Assembly (NCBI GenBank): GCA_030432905.1
Contig: JAUILU010000002.1
Coordinates: 324,084 to 388,083, forward strand
Source of the DNA: Phycisphaerae bacterium
GTDB taxonomy: Bacteria > Planctomycetota > Phycisphaerae > Phycisphaerales > UBA1924
DNA length: 64,000 bases
Reading direction: 5' to 3'
Below, one piece after another: positions 54,109-64,000 of this stretch. The first letter of the stretch is position 1. The number at the start of each line of letters is the position of its first letter. The notes under the pieces were generated by a model, which made no database searches, was not told the origin of the DNA, and worked only from the letters and a program-made list of their open reading frames with translations. The position numbers were made by a program, and so were the translations under genes.

Positions 54109-54147
54109 CTTGATGGGTTGGGGTTGTTTGCCGAATCGGCTCGTTTG

Positions 54148-55650
<1,503 letters not shown>

Positions 55651-55873
55651 GGATTGGCTTCCGTGATTCTGGCCCTGTGAACGATCCCCTACATGTTGGG
55701 CACCCGTTCGATGTCAGGCATCGGCAGATTCGGGGTCGTACAAAAGAATGAGACCTCCTAATCGGCACACACGCTTTGCATGGGCCACCAGATGTTCGGG
55801 ATGGTAGGTAACGGTTGTGCGCGTTGTCCCCCAGTGGCGGGGGTGTATACACAGCAGCTGTTGGGCGAGGTGT

Positions 55874-58021
55874 TTATGCGACTACTTTGAACACGACCAG
55901 CGTGATGTCGTCGGTTTGGGGCGAGCCGGCGCGGAAACGGATGACGTCATCGAGAATGGCCTGCGCGATGTCGTCGGCGGGCTTGTCGGCGTTGGCCTTG
56001 ATGGTGTCCATGAGGCGTTCTTTGCCGAACATGTCGCCCTCTGCGTTTCGGGCCTCCCAGATGCCGTCGGTTCCGATGACGGCGACGGAGCCTGCGCTCG
56101 GGAGGTCGGCGTGGAACTCGTGGAACTGCCAGCTTGCTTCGATGCCCAGCGGGATGTCCTGGCCGACGAACTCGTTGAACGCGTCGGCGTTCGGGTCGTA
56201 GATGATCGCGGCGTCGTGCCCGGCGCTGACCCAGCAGGCCTTGCGGGCCTTTGGTTCGATCATGAGGTAGTAGAGCGTCATGAACTGGCCGGGCCTCGCG
56301 TCGCGGGCGAGGTTGGCGTTGACCTTGCCGAGGACCTCGGCGATCTGGTCGGTGTCGGAGGCGCGGCTGTGCAGGAGCGCGCGGGCGGTGGTCATGAGGA
56401 GGGCGGCTGCGATGCCGTGGCCTGTGACATCGCCGACAACGATCGCGTGCTTGCCAGCGGCAACCTCTTCGAGCTCGAAGAAGTCGAAGTAGTCGCCCCC
56501 GGTTTCGTCGCAATAGACGCTGCGCGCGGCAAGGTCGAGGCCCGGTATTTCAGGCGGCGCGCTGGGCAGAAGGTTCTGCTGCACCTCGCTTGCCAGAAGG
56601 AGCGACTCGCGGACGACCAGGCGGTCGCGGAGTTTGGGTACCATGTTGTTGAACGCGGTGGCGAGCGCTTCGAGTTCGTCGCCGGTGTTGACCTTTGCGG
56701 TCGCGTCGAGGTCGCCCTCGGCGATCGCTGTCGCGGTGTCGGCGAGCGCCATGATCGGTTTGGTGACGGAGCGAGCGCCGAAGAACGCGACGACGATCGC
56801 GACGCCGATGACCGCGGCACCGATGGCGGCGTTGGCGGAGATCGTCTGCGTGAAGACCTCGCTGACTTCAGCTTGTACGTTGTTGGCGACGGCGTCGATG
56901 GTCTCGCGTGTGATCGCGACGACGACGAACGAGTCCTGGTTGATCAGCCGCTGGAATGAAAGGATCCAGACTCGGTCGTTCATGACGAAGTCGAGCGTGC
57001 CCTTGTCAGCGGTTCGCATTTGCGAAACAAGCTGCTGGGTCTGGGCGGCGTGGTCTGAGGCGAGGTAGTCGAGCTGGATATCCGCGTTTTCGCGGCCCCC
57101 GAGGGCGGCGTAGTCGGCCTTGGCGTGGATGAGCGCGCCGGTGTCGTCGAGCGTGGCGAGCATGATCTCGACCTGGCCGACCATGTTGGGCGGGAGCGTG
57201 ATCTCGTCGAGCATGTCGAGCATGAGGATGTCGGCGGCGACGACGCCGATGACTGAGCCGTCGGGGTGGCGCGCGGTCGTGGCGCAGGTCATACGGACCT
57301 GCCCGGTCGGCGCGTCGATGATCGGGCCGATCCAGCGCACTTCTGTTTCGCTGTTGATTGTTGCGTCGAACCACGGGCGGTCGCGCGGGTCGTAGTCTGC
57401 GGGGTAGTTACCCTTGCCGGGGTAGGAGATGAACGTGCCCGTGTCGGCGAGTCCGGCGTAGTGGCTCAGGAGCCAGGGCTCGTTTGTCGGAAGCGAGCTG
57501 CCGGCGATGAGGTCTTTGGTGAGCGCTGCGAGGATGCGGACTTCTGCATCGTTCGTGTTGAGTTCGTGCGAAGCGCCGGGTGCAACGAAGACCGGGTGTT
57601 CATTGCTAATAGGGATGGGAGTCTTTGAGCCGTCTTCGTTTTGGATGTACTGACGGTCGTCGTAGACCATGCCGACGGGTCGGCGTGATTCATCGTCATA
57701 GTCATCGGCGGTGTAGATGTTGTCGGGGGGCAGGATGCTGCCGGGGCCGATGGTCTCGATGAGGTAGAGCTGTTCGAGCGTGTCGGCGGTGTGCCTGACG
57801 GTTGATTCGAGCAGGATGCGGTCGCGGTCGAAGGTCGCGGCGTATTGGTTGACGAACCGGTCGCGGGCGACCTCGACGATCTGCTCTACAGAAGCGCGGG
57901 TGTCGGCGGCGACGTCGATGCTGCAGGACTCGACGTTCTGGCGCGCGAGGAAACCCGCGGCGATCAGCGGCATGATCGCCAGCAGCACGAGGATGATGAA
58001 GAGCTTGTTTCTCAGGCGCAT
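55874..58021 (-). CDS. Cache-HAMP-SpoIIE/PP2C sensor phosphatase
   Basis: The 715-residue membrane protein has a signal-anchor (about 7-27), a large extracytoplasmic Cache domain (about 30-375), a second membrane helix (about 395-417), a HAMP linker (about 418-470) and a SpoIIE/PP2C catalytic domain (about 485-715) with GGDYFDFF, IVVGDVTGHGIAAALLM, VIGTDGIWEA and the terminal SPQTDDITLVVF. All metal-binding motifs are present. It should sense an external ligand and dephosphorylate a STAS-type partner not encoded here. A second SpoIIE phosphatase is at 5.7-7.3 kb. Confidence 0.94.
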   Translation of the reverse strand: MRLRNKLFIILVLLAIMPLIAAGFLARQNVESCSIDVAADTRASVEQIVEVARDRFVNQYAATFDRDRILLESTVRHTADTLEQLYLIETIGPGSILPPDNIYTADDYDDESRRPVGMVYDDRQYIQNEDGSKTPIPISNEHPVFVAPGASHELNTNDAEVRILAALTKDLIAGSSLPTNEPWLLSHYAGLADTGTFISYPGKGNYPADYDPRDRPWFDATINSETEVRWIGPIIDAPTGQVRMTCATTARHPDGSVIGVVAADILMLDMLDEITLPPNMVGQVEIMLATLDDTGALIHAKADYAALGGRENADIQLDYLASDHAAQTQQLVSQMRTADKGTLDFVMNDRVWILSFQRLINQDSFVVVAITRETIDAVANNVQAEVSEVFTQTISANAAIGAAVIGVAIVVAFFGARSVTKPIMALADTATAIAEGDLDATAKVNTGDELEALATAFNNMVPKLRDRLVVRESLLLASEVQQNLLPSAPPEIPGLDLAARSVYCDETGGDYFDFFELEEVAAGKHAIVVGDVTGHGIAAALLMTTARALLHSRASDTDQIAEVLGKVNANLARDARPGQFMTLYYLMIEPKARKACWVSAGHDAAIIYDPNADAFNEFVGQDIPLGIEASWQFHEFHADLPSAGSVAVIGTDGIWEARNAEGDMFGKERLMDTIKANADKPADDIAQAILDDVIRFRAGSPQTDDITLVVFKVVA

Positions 58022-58102
58022 AGGAGACCCTTCATGAATGTGCGTTCATGATACGGGCTTTGTAGAAAGGGGTTGTCGAGCCGCGTTGCTGGGCCTTTGA
58101 GG

Positions 58103-58912
58103 TCAGTCCTCGGCCTTGAGCTTGGTCAGGGCCTCGATGAGGTCGGCGGGCTCGGCGCGGAGCTTGTAGTCGGCGGTCACCTTGGCGTAGCGGATGGTGC
58201 GGTCGGTGTCGATGATGTAGGTCGCGGTGAGCGGGAGTGTGTGCGAGTCGTCGCCGTTGAAGTCGGCGAGCATCGGGCCGAATCGTTCTGCGATGAGCGG
58301 GTCGATCTCGTAGCGGAGGCCGAAGCTGTCGGCGACGTCGTTGTGTGCGTCAGAGAGGACGTTGAACTTCAGCTCGTTCTTCTCGGTGGTGCTCAGCGCG
58401 TTGTCGGGCTTTTCGGGAGAGATCGCAACGAGCTGGGCGTCGAGCGCCTGGAATTCATCGAGGTGCTGCTGGTAGCTCTGGAGCTGGACATTGCAGTAGG
58501 GGCACCAGCCGCCGCGGTAGAAGGTGAGGATGACTGGGCCTGATTCGAGGAGTTCGTCGAGGACGATGGTTTCGCCCGTTGCGTTCGGGAGCTCGAACGC
58601 GGGAGCTTCGTCGTTAAGGCCGAGCGTTTGTTCGAGGATGCCGGAGTCAACGAGGTTCTGGATCGCGGTGAGGTACGCTTCGAGTTTTTCTGGCTCGGCG
58701 CGCTCAGCGAAGGAGTCTGCCATCTCGGCGAGCTTGGCTTCGAGGGGGCGTGAGGTGGCGGCTTGCTTGGTCTCTGGCTGCATGGATTTGCTCGTGGTTT
58801 GGGCGGCTGAGGAGCCTGCGGTGACGACAAAGCCGAGGGCCGCCATCTGGGCGAGCTCGACGGTGCGGTGGCGGAGGGTTTCGATCTTGGAGAGTCGTTT
58901 GCGGGATGCCAT
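58103..58912 (-). CDS. Peroxiredoxin-like thioredoxin-fold protein
   Basis: The 269-residue protein has a thioredoxin-like redoxin domain in its C-terminal two-thirds: FELPNATGETIVLDELLESG (about 106-125), TFYRGGWCPYCNVQLQSYQ (about 130-148), which carries C137 and C140. The CPYC motif replaces the single-Cys motif of classical peroxiredoxins, as in the peroxiredoxin-like/PRX-like1 group. The N-terminal hydrophobic stretch (about 18-33) may be an export signal or anchor. Likely reduces peroxides or disulfides. The ATG at 58912 is chosen over the long upstream frame, which has no conserved N-terminus. Confidence 0.86.
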   Translation of the reverse strand: MASRKRLSKIETLRHRTVELAQMAALGFVVTAGSSAAQTTSKSMQPETKQAATSRPLEAKLAEMADSFAERAEPEKLEAYLTAIQNLVDSGILEQTLGLNDEAPAFELPNATGETIVLDELLESGPVILTFYRGGWCPYCNVQLQSYQQHLDEFQALDAQLVAISPEKPDNALSTTEKNELKFNVLSDAHNDVADSFGLRYEIDPLIAERFGPMLADFNGDDSHTLPLTATYIIDTDRTIRYAKVTADYKLRAEPADLIEALTKLKAED

Positions 58913-58982
58913 GGCGAGGGTTCCGGTGCGGGGTTTGGGTGTAGTGATAGCTGAGCCGGGGTAAACGTGGGCCGGGGATGGG

Positions 58983-60296
58983 TTATTCCGGGTTTGGCTC
59001 AGAAGGCTTTCTTGCTTGGGACGAGAGGGCGGCGATGAGGACCGCGGCTGCTGCGAACGCCAGAAGGGGGGTTCGGTAGGAATCACCCGAGAGCGAGGCC
59101 CCCTTGGCCAGGAGATAGGGCCCGAGGGCGGTCCCGGCGACCATGAGCGTGGTGAGGAACCCCCGTATGGCGCCGTGGTGGGGCCTGCCGAAGTAGCGGG
59201 CGATGGCGGGGCCCGAGGTGGACATGCCGATGCCCTGGCCCACGCCGAAGATGCCCATGGCGACGGCGGCTGCCAGTCCGGTGGTCGCGTACGCAAGGGC
59301 GGTGATCGAGATCGCTGAGAGCAGCGCGGAGATCGGCAGGAGGATCTTGGGTGCGACTCTGTCGGCGATGGGTCCTGAGATAAGGATGGAGGCGAACTGG
59401 ACGCCGGCCCACGCGGAGATCGCGGCGGCGCCGAGCCGTTCGTAGTCCTCGACGCCCGAGGCGATGAGGATGGGTTGGATGTGGAAGATCATGGCGGTGC
59501 CCACGAGGCCCGAGAGGATGCCTGGCAACGCGATGGCCCAGAAGGCCAGAGTGGAGCGGGCTTGTTTGAGTGTGAACACAACCTCCGACTTTGGTGCGAG
59601 CCGCTTCTTGTGGATCTTGTGCCATTGCTCGTGAAGCTCGGGCGGCTCGTTGTCGAGGTGCTGACCGATGTCCTCTGGTTTGTTTCTGAAGACAGTCAGA
59701 ACAAGAGGAAGAACCACGGCGGCGACGGTCAGGCCGAGGATGACGTAGGCGGTGCGCCAGCCCGCGGACGAGATGAGTGCGATTGCTACGAAGGGTGAGC
59801 CCGCGCCCGCGAGACTCATGCCGGCGTGTTTGATCGATTCAACGGTCGCGAGCCGGCGTTCGAACCAGAGCGCGAGCAGGTGGCTTGAGAGCATGCCGAG
59901 CGCGCCCTGGCCCAGCAGGCGGATGAGGAAGAAGCCGAGCGAGAGCGAGATGACGTTGGTGGCGCTGGCGACGGTGGAGCAGCCGAGTAGGAGCCCGAGC
60001 ACGACGATGGCGGTCGTTCTTCGCGGGCCGAAGAGATCAGAGACCTTGCCGACGTAGGTGAGCGGGAATGAGGCGGCGAGTGTGCCGACGAGGTAGGCGA
60101 GGCTGAGGAGTTCCTCGGAGATGCCGAGGTTGGTTCGGATGGCTGTGTTGAACTGGCTGACGACGACGGTCTGGCCCGGGAGGGTGCAGATGACCATGGT
60201 CATGGCGACCGGGAGCATGAGCCAGCCGTAGTAGAAGTTTGACTCTGGCCTAAGCGGCGGCTCGTCGGCGGGCTGTATCGGTTCCTGTAAACTCAC
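58983..60296 (-). CDS. Major facilitator superfamily transporter
   Basis: The 437-residue protein has about 12 hydrophobic helices in two six-helix halves separated by a charged central loop (about 215-245, ELHEQWHKIHKKRLAPKSEV). A GKVSDLFGPRRT motif (about 63-74) is the canonical loop 2-3 of MFS carriers. The substrate is not deducible; the general layout resembles small-organic-anion carriers. The gene is divergent from the next carrier gene. Confidence 0.85.
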   Translation of the reverse strand: MSLQEPIQPADEPPLRPESNFYYGWLMLPVAMTMVICTLPGQTVVVSQFNTAIRTNLGISEELLSLAYLVGTLAASFPLTYVGKVSDLFGPRRTTAIVVLGLLLGCSTVASATNVISLSLGFFLIRLLGQGALGMLSSHLLALWFERRLATVESIKHAGMSLAGAGSPFVAIALISSAGWRTAYVILGLTVAAVVLPLVLTVFRNKPEDIGQHLDNEPPELHEQWHKIHKKRLAPKSEVVFTLKQARSTLAFWAIALPGILSGLVGTAMIFHIQPILIASGVEDYERLGAAAISAWAGVQFASILISGPIADRVAPKILLPISALLSAISITALAYATTGLAAAVAMGIFGVGQGIGMSTSGPAIARYFGRPHHGAIRGFLTTLMVAGTALGPYLLAKGASLSGDSYRTPLLAFAAAAVLIAALSSQARKPSEPNPE

Positions 60297-60389
60297 GAGC
60301 GAGCGTAGGTCTGCTTGTCAGCTGATTTAGCTTGATGTGCAACTGGCGGGTCGGGGTGTCGTAGAACGGGGCACGTGGAAAGCGGGAAC

Positions 60390-61730
60390 ATGCAACAGCG
60401 TGAGGGTGTCGGTGGCGTGGTGCCGGTGGCAAAGGGCGAGCTCAAGCCCGTGGTTCTTGCGGGGTTGTTCTTCTTTTGTGTGCTTTTCGGGACGATGCTG
60501 CTCCGGCCGGCGCGTGAGGCTATGGGTGTCGAGCGCGGCATGGGCGAGTTGCGGTACCTGTTTATATGGACTGCGGTCGTGTCGCTGGTTGTTGCGCTGC
60601 TCTTCGGCGGGCTTGTGTCACGGATGGACCGCAGGCGTTTTATCCCGATCGGCTTCCGGGTGGTCATGGCATGTCTTGTTGTGTTCGCTGTGTCGCGGGC
60701 GTTTCTTGGTGATGATGTCAAGGCGTATGCGGGTCGGGTGTTTTACGTCTGGTTCAGCGTGTTCAATCTGTTTCTGACGAGCGTGTTCTGGGCGTACATG
60801 GCGGACATATGGCGGGTGGACCAGGCGAAGAGGCTGTACCCGGTGATCGGCGTTGGCGGGACGCTCGGCGCGATCGCGGGCGCGAGCCTGCCGTGGACGC
60901 TCGGCGAGAAGATGAGCAACGGGCCGGTGTGGCTCATGGTCATGGCGATCGTGATGTTCGAGATCGCGGTGTGGGTGATGCTGGCGCTCGATCGAGTGAT
61001 GTCGAGCAGGCCCGGTGATGATGGCGCAGTTCGTAGGCCTCACGCAGTCGGCGGAAACATGGTGAGTGGGCTTTCGTATGTGCTGACCTCGCCTTACCTG
61101 ATCGGTGTTTCGATCTACATAGGACTGGTGGCGGTGAGTTCAACCTTCATCTACTTCGCGGGCGCGGAAATGGTGGTCGACATGGAGGACGAGCTTTCAG
61201 GTCGGCTTCACTTGTTTGCGCAGCTGGATGTGTACAAGCAAGTGGCGACGCTCTTTTTTCAGTTGTTCGTGACGAGTCGGCTTATTAAGTGGATCGGGAT
61301 CGGCGGGACGCTGTGCGTACTGCCGGCGTTGACAGTTGCTGGCTTTGGCGCGGTGTGGGTTATGGGCCGGGGCTCGGAGGCGTGGGTGTGGGGGACGTTC
61401 GCCATTTTCCAGGGGCTTCACTCGGCGTGCCGGTATGCGTTTATCCGGCCGGCGCGTGAGACGCTGTTCTCCGTGTTGTCAGAAGGCGAGAAGTACAAGG
61501 CCAAGACAGTGCTGGACATGTTCGTGTACCGCGGCGGCGATGTCGCGGGGGCGGCTGCTCAGGGCGGGCTGGTGAAGCTTGGGGTCGCGGCGATGGGGCC
61601 TTTGATCCTTGTTACAGCCCCGATGGCGGGGGTGTGGGTGGTGCTGGCGATCGCTTTGGGTGTGATTCAGAAACGCAAAGCGGACTCGCCGGTAGGAAAG
61701 AAACAACAAGAGCTGGCGGCGGGCACGTGA
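60390..61730 (+). CDS. ATP:ADP-translocase-like (Tlc/NTT-type) membrane carrier
   Basis: The 446-residue protein has about 11-12 hydrophobic helices. The motif MLLRPAREAMG near the N-terminus and FIRPARETLFSVLSEGEKYK (about 355-374) in the second half resemble COG3202-type nucleotide translocase-like carriers of free-living bacteria. These are not necessarily energy parasites; function in such bacteria is unclear. The ATG at 60390 is preferred to the GTG at 60375. It is followed by a Tat-exported oxidoreductase gene 20 bases downstream, so the pair may be co-transcribed. Confidence 0.75.
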   Translation: MQQREGVGGVVPVAKGELKPVVLAGLFFFCVLFGTMLLRPAREAMGVERGMGELRYLFIWTAVVSLVVALLFGGLVSRMDRRRFIPIGFRVVMACLVVFAVSRAFLGDDVKAYAGRVFYVWFSVFNLFLTSVFWAYMADIWRVDQAKRLYPVIGVGGTLGAIAGASLPWTLGEKMSNGPVWLMVMAIVMFEIAVWVMLALDRVMSSRPGDDGAVRRPHAVGGNMVSGLSYVLTSPYLIGVSIYIGLVAVSSTFIYFAGAEMVVDMEDELSGRLHLFAQLDVYKQVATLFFQLFVTSRLIKWIGIGGTLCVLPALTVAGFGAVWVMGRGSEAWVWGTFAIFQGLHSACRYAFIRPARETLFSVLSEGEKYKAKTVLDMFVYRGGDVAGAAAQGGLVKLGVAAMGPLILVTAPMAGVWVVLAIALGVIQKRKADSPVGKKQQELAAGT

Positions 61731-61750
61731 GCAATCAAGGGAGCTAGGCC

Positions 61751-62962
61751 ATGGCGGGATCGAGAACGCGGAGAGAGTTTCTGGGGCAGGCGGCGGGTGT
61801 CGCGGCCGGCGCTGCGATGATGGGCGTTGCGCCGTCGGCGCTGGCGCAGACGCGCAGCGCGATGGAACAGCCGGCGGGCAAGAAGTTGAATCTGTTGATG
61901 CTGGGCGGGACCGGGTTTTTGGGGCCACACGTTGTGTGGCGCGCGATCGAGCGTGGTCACACGGTGACTCTTTTCAACCGCGGCCGGACCGGGCCCGAGA
62001 TGTTCCCGGATCTTGAGCACATTGAGGGCGATCGGTACTCGGATCTGTCGAACCTTGAGGCTGCGGTCGCCGACGGGCGGACCTGGGACGGCGCGGTCGA
62101 TACGTTCGCGTACGTGCCGAGCGTTGTGACGGACATGATGAACGTGATCGCCGACGCGGTGGGGCACTACTCGCTTGTCTCGACGATCTCGGTGTACCCG
62201 TCGAACGATACGCCCGGCGCTGACGAGTCGGCGCCGCTTGCGGAGATCTCGGACGAAGAGGCGGCGGCCATCCCGACGCACCGCGAGGTCGGTGTGAACT
62301 ACGGCGCGATGAAAGCACGCTGCGAGCAGGCCGGCGAAGCGGGCATGCCCGGGAGGATCACGAATGTGCGCGCGGGGCTGATCGTCGGTGCGCGCGACAC
62401 GACGGGGCGGTTTACGTACTGGCCTGTCCGCGCCAGCGAGGGCGGCACGATGATCGGGCCGGGCAACCCGAGCGACCCGTTGCAGGTGATCGATGTGCGC
62501 GACCTTGCGAACTTCATTGTGCTGAGCATCGAGAAGAAGCTGAGCGGCCCTTACAACGCGATCAGCCCGGCGGGCCACTTCACGATCGGCGATGTGGTGA
62601 ACACGTCGGTGAAGGTCGCGGACGCGGGGACCGAGGTCGAGTGGATCGACGCGGACTTCCTTGCGGCACACGGCGTGCAGGCGTGGCAGCACATGCCGGC
62701 CTGGGTGTCGCCGACGACCGAGGGTTACGCGGGCTTTGGCATGATGGATTGCTCGAAGGCGATGTCGGCGGGTATGACGATCAGGCCATTGAAAGAGACG
62801 ATCGAGTCGGCTCTTGAGTACTACCGCACGCGTGGGCCGGAGATCGCTGCCGAGCGTGGCGAGGAGTTCGGCGCGCAGTGGCTCCGGAGCGTTCGCGGCG
62901 GTCTGCCCGCGGAGCAGGAGGCCGAGGTGCTCAAGGCGTGGGCCGAGCGCGACAACGGTTAG
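61751..62962 (+). CDS. Tat-exported NAD-dependent epimerase/dehydratase-like protein
   Basis: The 403-residue protein starts with a twin-arginine signal (TRREFLGQAAGVAAGAAMMG) and then a Rossmann NAD(P) domain with GGTGFLGPH (about 53-61). Catalytic elements are an SDR-like Ser/Tyr region (SLVSTISVYPS, and NYGAMKARCE carrying Tyr and Lys). It should act outside the cytoplasm on a nucleotide sugar or other small molecule, which is unusual because NAD must be bound before folding and Tat export. A terminator follows at 62995-63027. Confidence 0.88.
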   Translation: MAGSRTRREFLGQAAGVAAGAAMMGVAPSALAQTRSAMEQPAGKKLNLLMLGGTGFLGPHVVWRAIERGHTVTLFNRGRTGPEMFPDLEHIEGDRYSDLSNLEAAVADGRTWDGAVDTFAYVPSVVTDMMNVIADAVGHYSLVSTISVYPSNDTPGADESAPLAEISDEEAAAIPTHREVGVNYGAMKARCEQAGEAGMPGRITNVRAGLIVGARDTTGRFTYWPVRASEGGTMIGPGNPSDPLQVIDVRDLANFIVLSIEKKLSGPYNAISPAGHFTIGDVVNTSVKVADAGTEVEWIDADFLAAHGVQAWQHMPAWVSPTTEGYAGFGMMDCSKAMSAGMTIRPLKETIESALEYYRTRGPEIAAERGEEFGAQWLRSVRGGLPAEQEAEVLKAWAERDNG

Positions 62963-62994
62963 TCCGCGAAAGCAGGACATTCTTGTGAATTCAG

Positions 62995-63027
62995 AAGCCG
63001 GCCCGCTCGCGTGGGTCGGCTTTGTTT
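62995..63027 (+). terminator. Rho-independent terminator after the epimerase gene
   Basis: A 10-bp stem with one G-U pair (62995-63004 with 63013-63022) and an eight-base loop is followed by TGTTT. It ends 32 bases after the epimerase stop, just before the lipoprotein gene. Confidence 0.75.
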
Positions 63028-63037
63028 ATGCTTGGGC

Positions 63038-63874
63038 ATGGGTTTCATTCGGCGAGGAGTCATTGGCCGGCTGTGTGTACTGGGTGCGGCGTGCTCTGGC
63101 GCGGTGTTCGGAGTCGGGTGCGTGACGCTGGACAGATTCAACCCGGCGTTCCCCGCTGACGGCGAAGTGATCACAGCGGACCGTGCGCGGATGCTTGCGG
63201 ACCCGGTCGAACTACAAAGACCCGTCATCGTGCTGAGTGGGTACCGGTCGCCTTCGGTCTCGTCGTCGGGGCTGGCCAGGCAGATCCGGAATCTCACCGG
63301 CGCGCCGCGGGATCGGGTTGTGTCGATGGCGTACTTCTTCGCGGGGTCGATCGAGGCGCCCGCGTCGAAGGTTGTTGACTTTGTTGAACGCAAGTTCCCG
63401 TCGGATGATCCTGCGTGGACGACGGAGGTCGATGTGGTCGCGATCTCGATGGGCGGACTTGTGGCGCGCACGGCGGCGGCGGACCCGGAGTTGCGCGGCG
63501 CGCCAGATGGGAAACGGCTCAACATCAACACGCTCTATACGCTGGCGAGCCCGCACCAGGGCGCGGTGCTTGCGGAATGGGTGACGATCGACTCGGCTTC
63601 GAGAGACATGGTTGCGGGTTCTGAGTTTTTGCAGCGGCTAGACGAGGCGTTCGAGGATGCTGAGTACGAGGTTGTGCCGTACGCGGTGCTGCGAGACGGG
63701 TGGGTCGGCGCGTCGCGGACGGCTCCGGTTGGTCAGGATCCGATCTGGGTGCCGGGGCGGTTGTTACTGAGTCATCACATGGTTTCGATGAACCGCCGGA
63801 TTCAGACGGATCTTGCGCGTCGGCTTCGGGGCGATGAGCCACTGGGGATGCCTTCGGCTGTGCCGAGGGACTAG
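63038..63874 (+). CDS. Lipoprotein alpha/beta-hydrolase (lipase/esterase-like)
   Basis: The 278-residue protein has a type II signal peptide whose lipobox FGVGC places Cys at about 28. The body is an alpha/beta-hydrolase: the nucleophile Ser is in the elbow VVAISMGGLVA (GxSxG-like), and the late His is in LLSHHMVSM. It is most likely a membrane-anchored esterase or lipase; substrate unknown. The ATG at 63038 is preferred to upstream starts because it places the signal peptide correctly. The upstream terminator separates it from the epimerase gene. Confidence 0.78.
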   Translation: MGFIRRGVIGRLCVLGAACSGAVFGVGCVTLDRFNPAFPADGEVITADRARMLADPVELQRPVIVLSGYRSPSVSSSGLARQIRNLTGAPRDRVVSMAYFFAGSIEAPASKVVDFVERKFPSDDPAWTTEVDVVAISMGGLVARTAAADPELRGAPDGKRLNINTLYTLASPHQGAVLAEWVTIDSASRDMVAGSEFLQRLDEAFEDAEYEVVPYAVLRDGWVGASRTAPVGQDPIWVPGRLLLSHHMVSMNRRIQTDLARRLRGDEPLGMPSAVPRD

Positions 63875-63958
63875 GCGCGATTACGGGCGGCGCGCCGGGG
63901 GATGAATCAAGCGCAGGTTTGGCGTTGGTCGATGGCACTCGTACAGGGAGGCCGAGCC

Positions 63959-64000
63959 ATGCCGATGACGCAGGACGATATCAGGGCGTACTACGAGCAG
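63959..64000 (+). CDS. 5' end of a further gene, truncated by the window edge
   Basis: Fourteen codons are visible after GGGAGG and an ATG (MPMTQDDIRAYYEQ). The strong SD and open frame support a start. The fragment is too short to name a family. Confidence 0.55.
   Translation, partial: MPMTQDDIRAYYEQ

Noticed and set aside
55828..55843. CCCCC/GGGGG hairpin after the Cache phosphatase gene
   Set aside because: The stem is short and no T-run follows, so a terminator call is not supported.

Overview
The window looks like chromosomal DNA of a GC-rich, Gram-negative planctomycete, most likely of the class Phycisphaerae. The clues are several secreted proteins with paired dockerin-like EF-hand repeats or a C-terminal Arg-cluster sorting tail, a serine/threonine-kinase-like protein fused to a formylglycine-generating-enzyme (FGE) domain, two SpoIIE-type phosphatases, an ECF sigma/anti-sigma pair, an AsmA-like giant protein and a lipopolysaccharide-kinase-like protein. 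The species cannot be named from the sequence alone. No rRNA, CRISPR array or transposase was seen, and no gap between called genes exceeds about 300 bases.

Layout. 1-5.6 kb: a pseudokinase-FGE protein running off the left edge, tRNA-Leu, a DoxX-type membrane protein with a long acidic insert, thymidylate kinase, PlsY and a small protein. 5.7-10.8 kb (minus strand): a GAF-SpoIIE phosphatase with a secreted TPR-like partner, then an anti-sigma factor and its ECF sigma factor. 10.9-14.2 kb: MetG, truncated globin with a palindromic operator, HAD phosphatase, ferredoxin. 14.3-15.5 kb: an AT-rich VapBC45-like toxin-antitoxin pair. 15.6-18.5 kb: small acidic, membrane and secreted proteins. 18.5-22.9 kb: a compact phage-derived module, in which a self-cleaving repressor faces an operon of HTH protein, ABC ATPase, GNAT acetyltransferase and an intact terminase large subunit, without capsid or portal genes. 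23.1-24.2 kb: an HTH-plus-membrane protein. 24.2-25.4 kb: an AT-rich two-gene insert (DUF6884-like plus GIY-YIG nuclease-like).

25.4-33.5 kb: a GbsR-type regulator with an unknown partner, a UbiA-type prenyltransferase, secreted proteins including a subtilisin-P-domain protease, and a Ycf46-like AAA ATPase. 33.7-37.4 kb: the translation/secretion block tRNA-Thr, tuf, rpmG, tRNA-Trp, secE, nusG, ending in a strong terminator with no rplK behind it. 37.5-46.8 kb: the AsmA-like protein, an M42 peptidase, a metzincin-like protease and a DEAD-box helicase. 46.9-52.7 kb: a surface-glycan group (GT2, LPS kinase, methyltransferase), an orphan beta-class DNA methyltransferase behind a REP-like hairpin, DUF167 and a carbamoyltransferase. 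52.7-64 kb: PepP, NhaA, a Cache-HAMP-SpoIIE phosphatase, a peroxiredoxin-like protein, two MFS-type carriers, a Tat-exported epimerase and a lipoprotein hydrolase.

Most of the window is ordinary core and envelope DNA. The accessory signals are concentrated at 14.2-15.6 kb, 18.5-23 kb and 24.2-25.4 kb. The most unusual is the 18.5-23 kb module: DNA-packaging machinery under a predicted SOS-cleavable repressor, with an ATPase and acetyltransferase that resemble the two halves of a known fused family.
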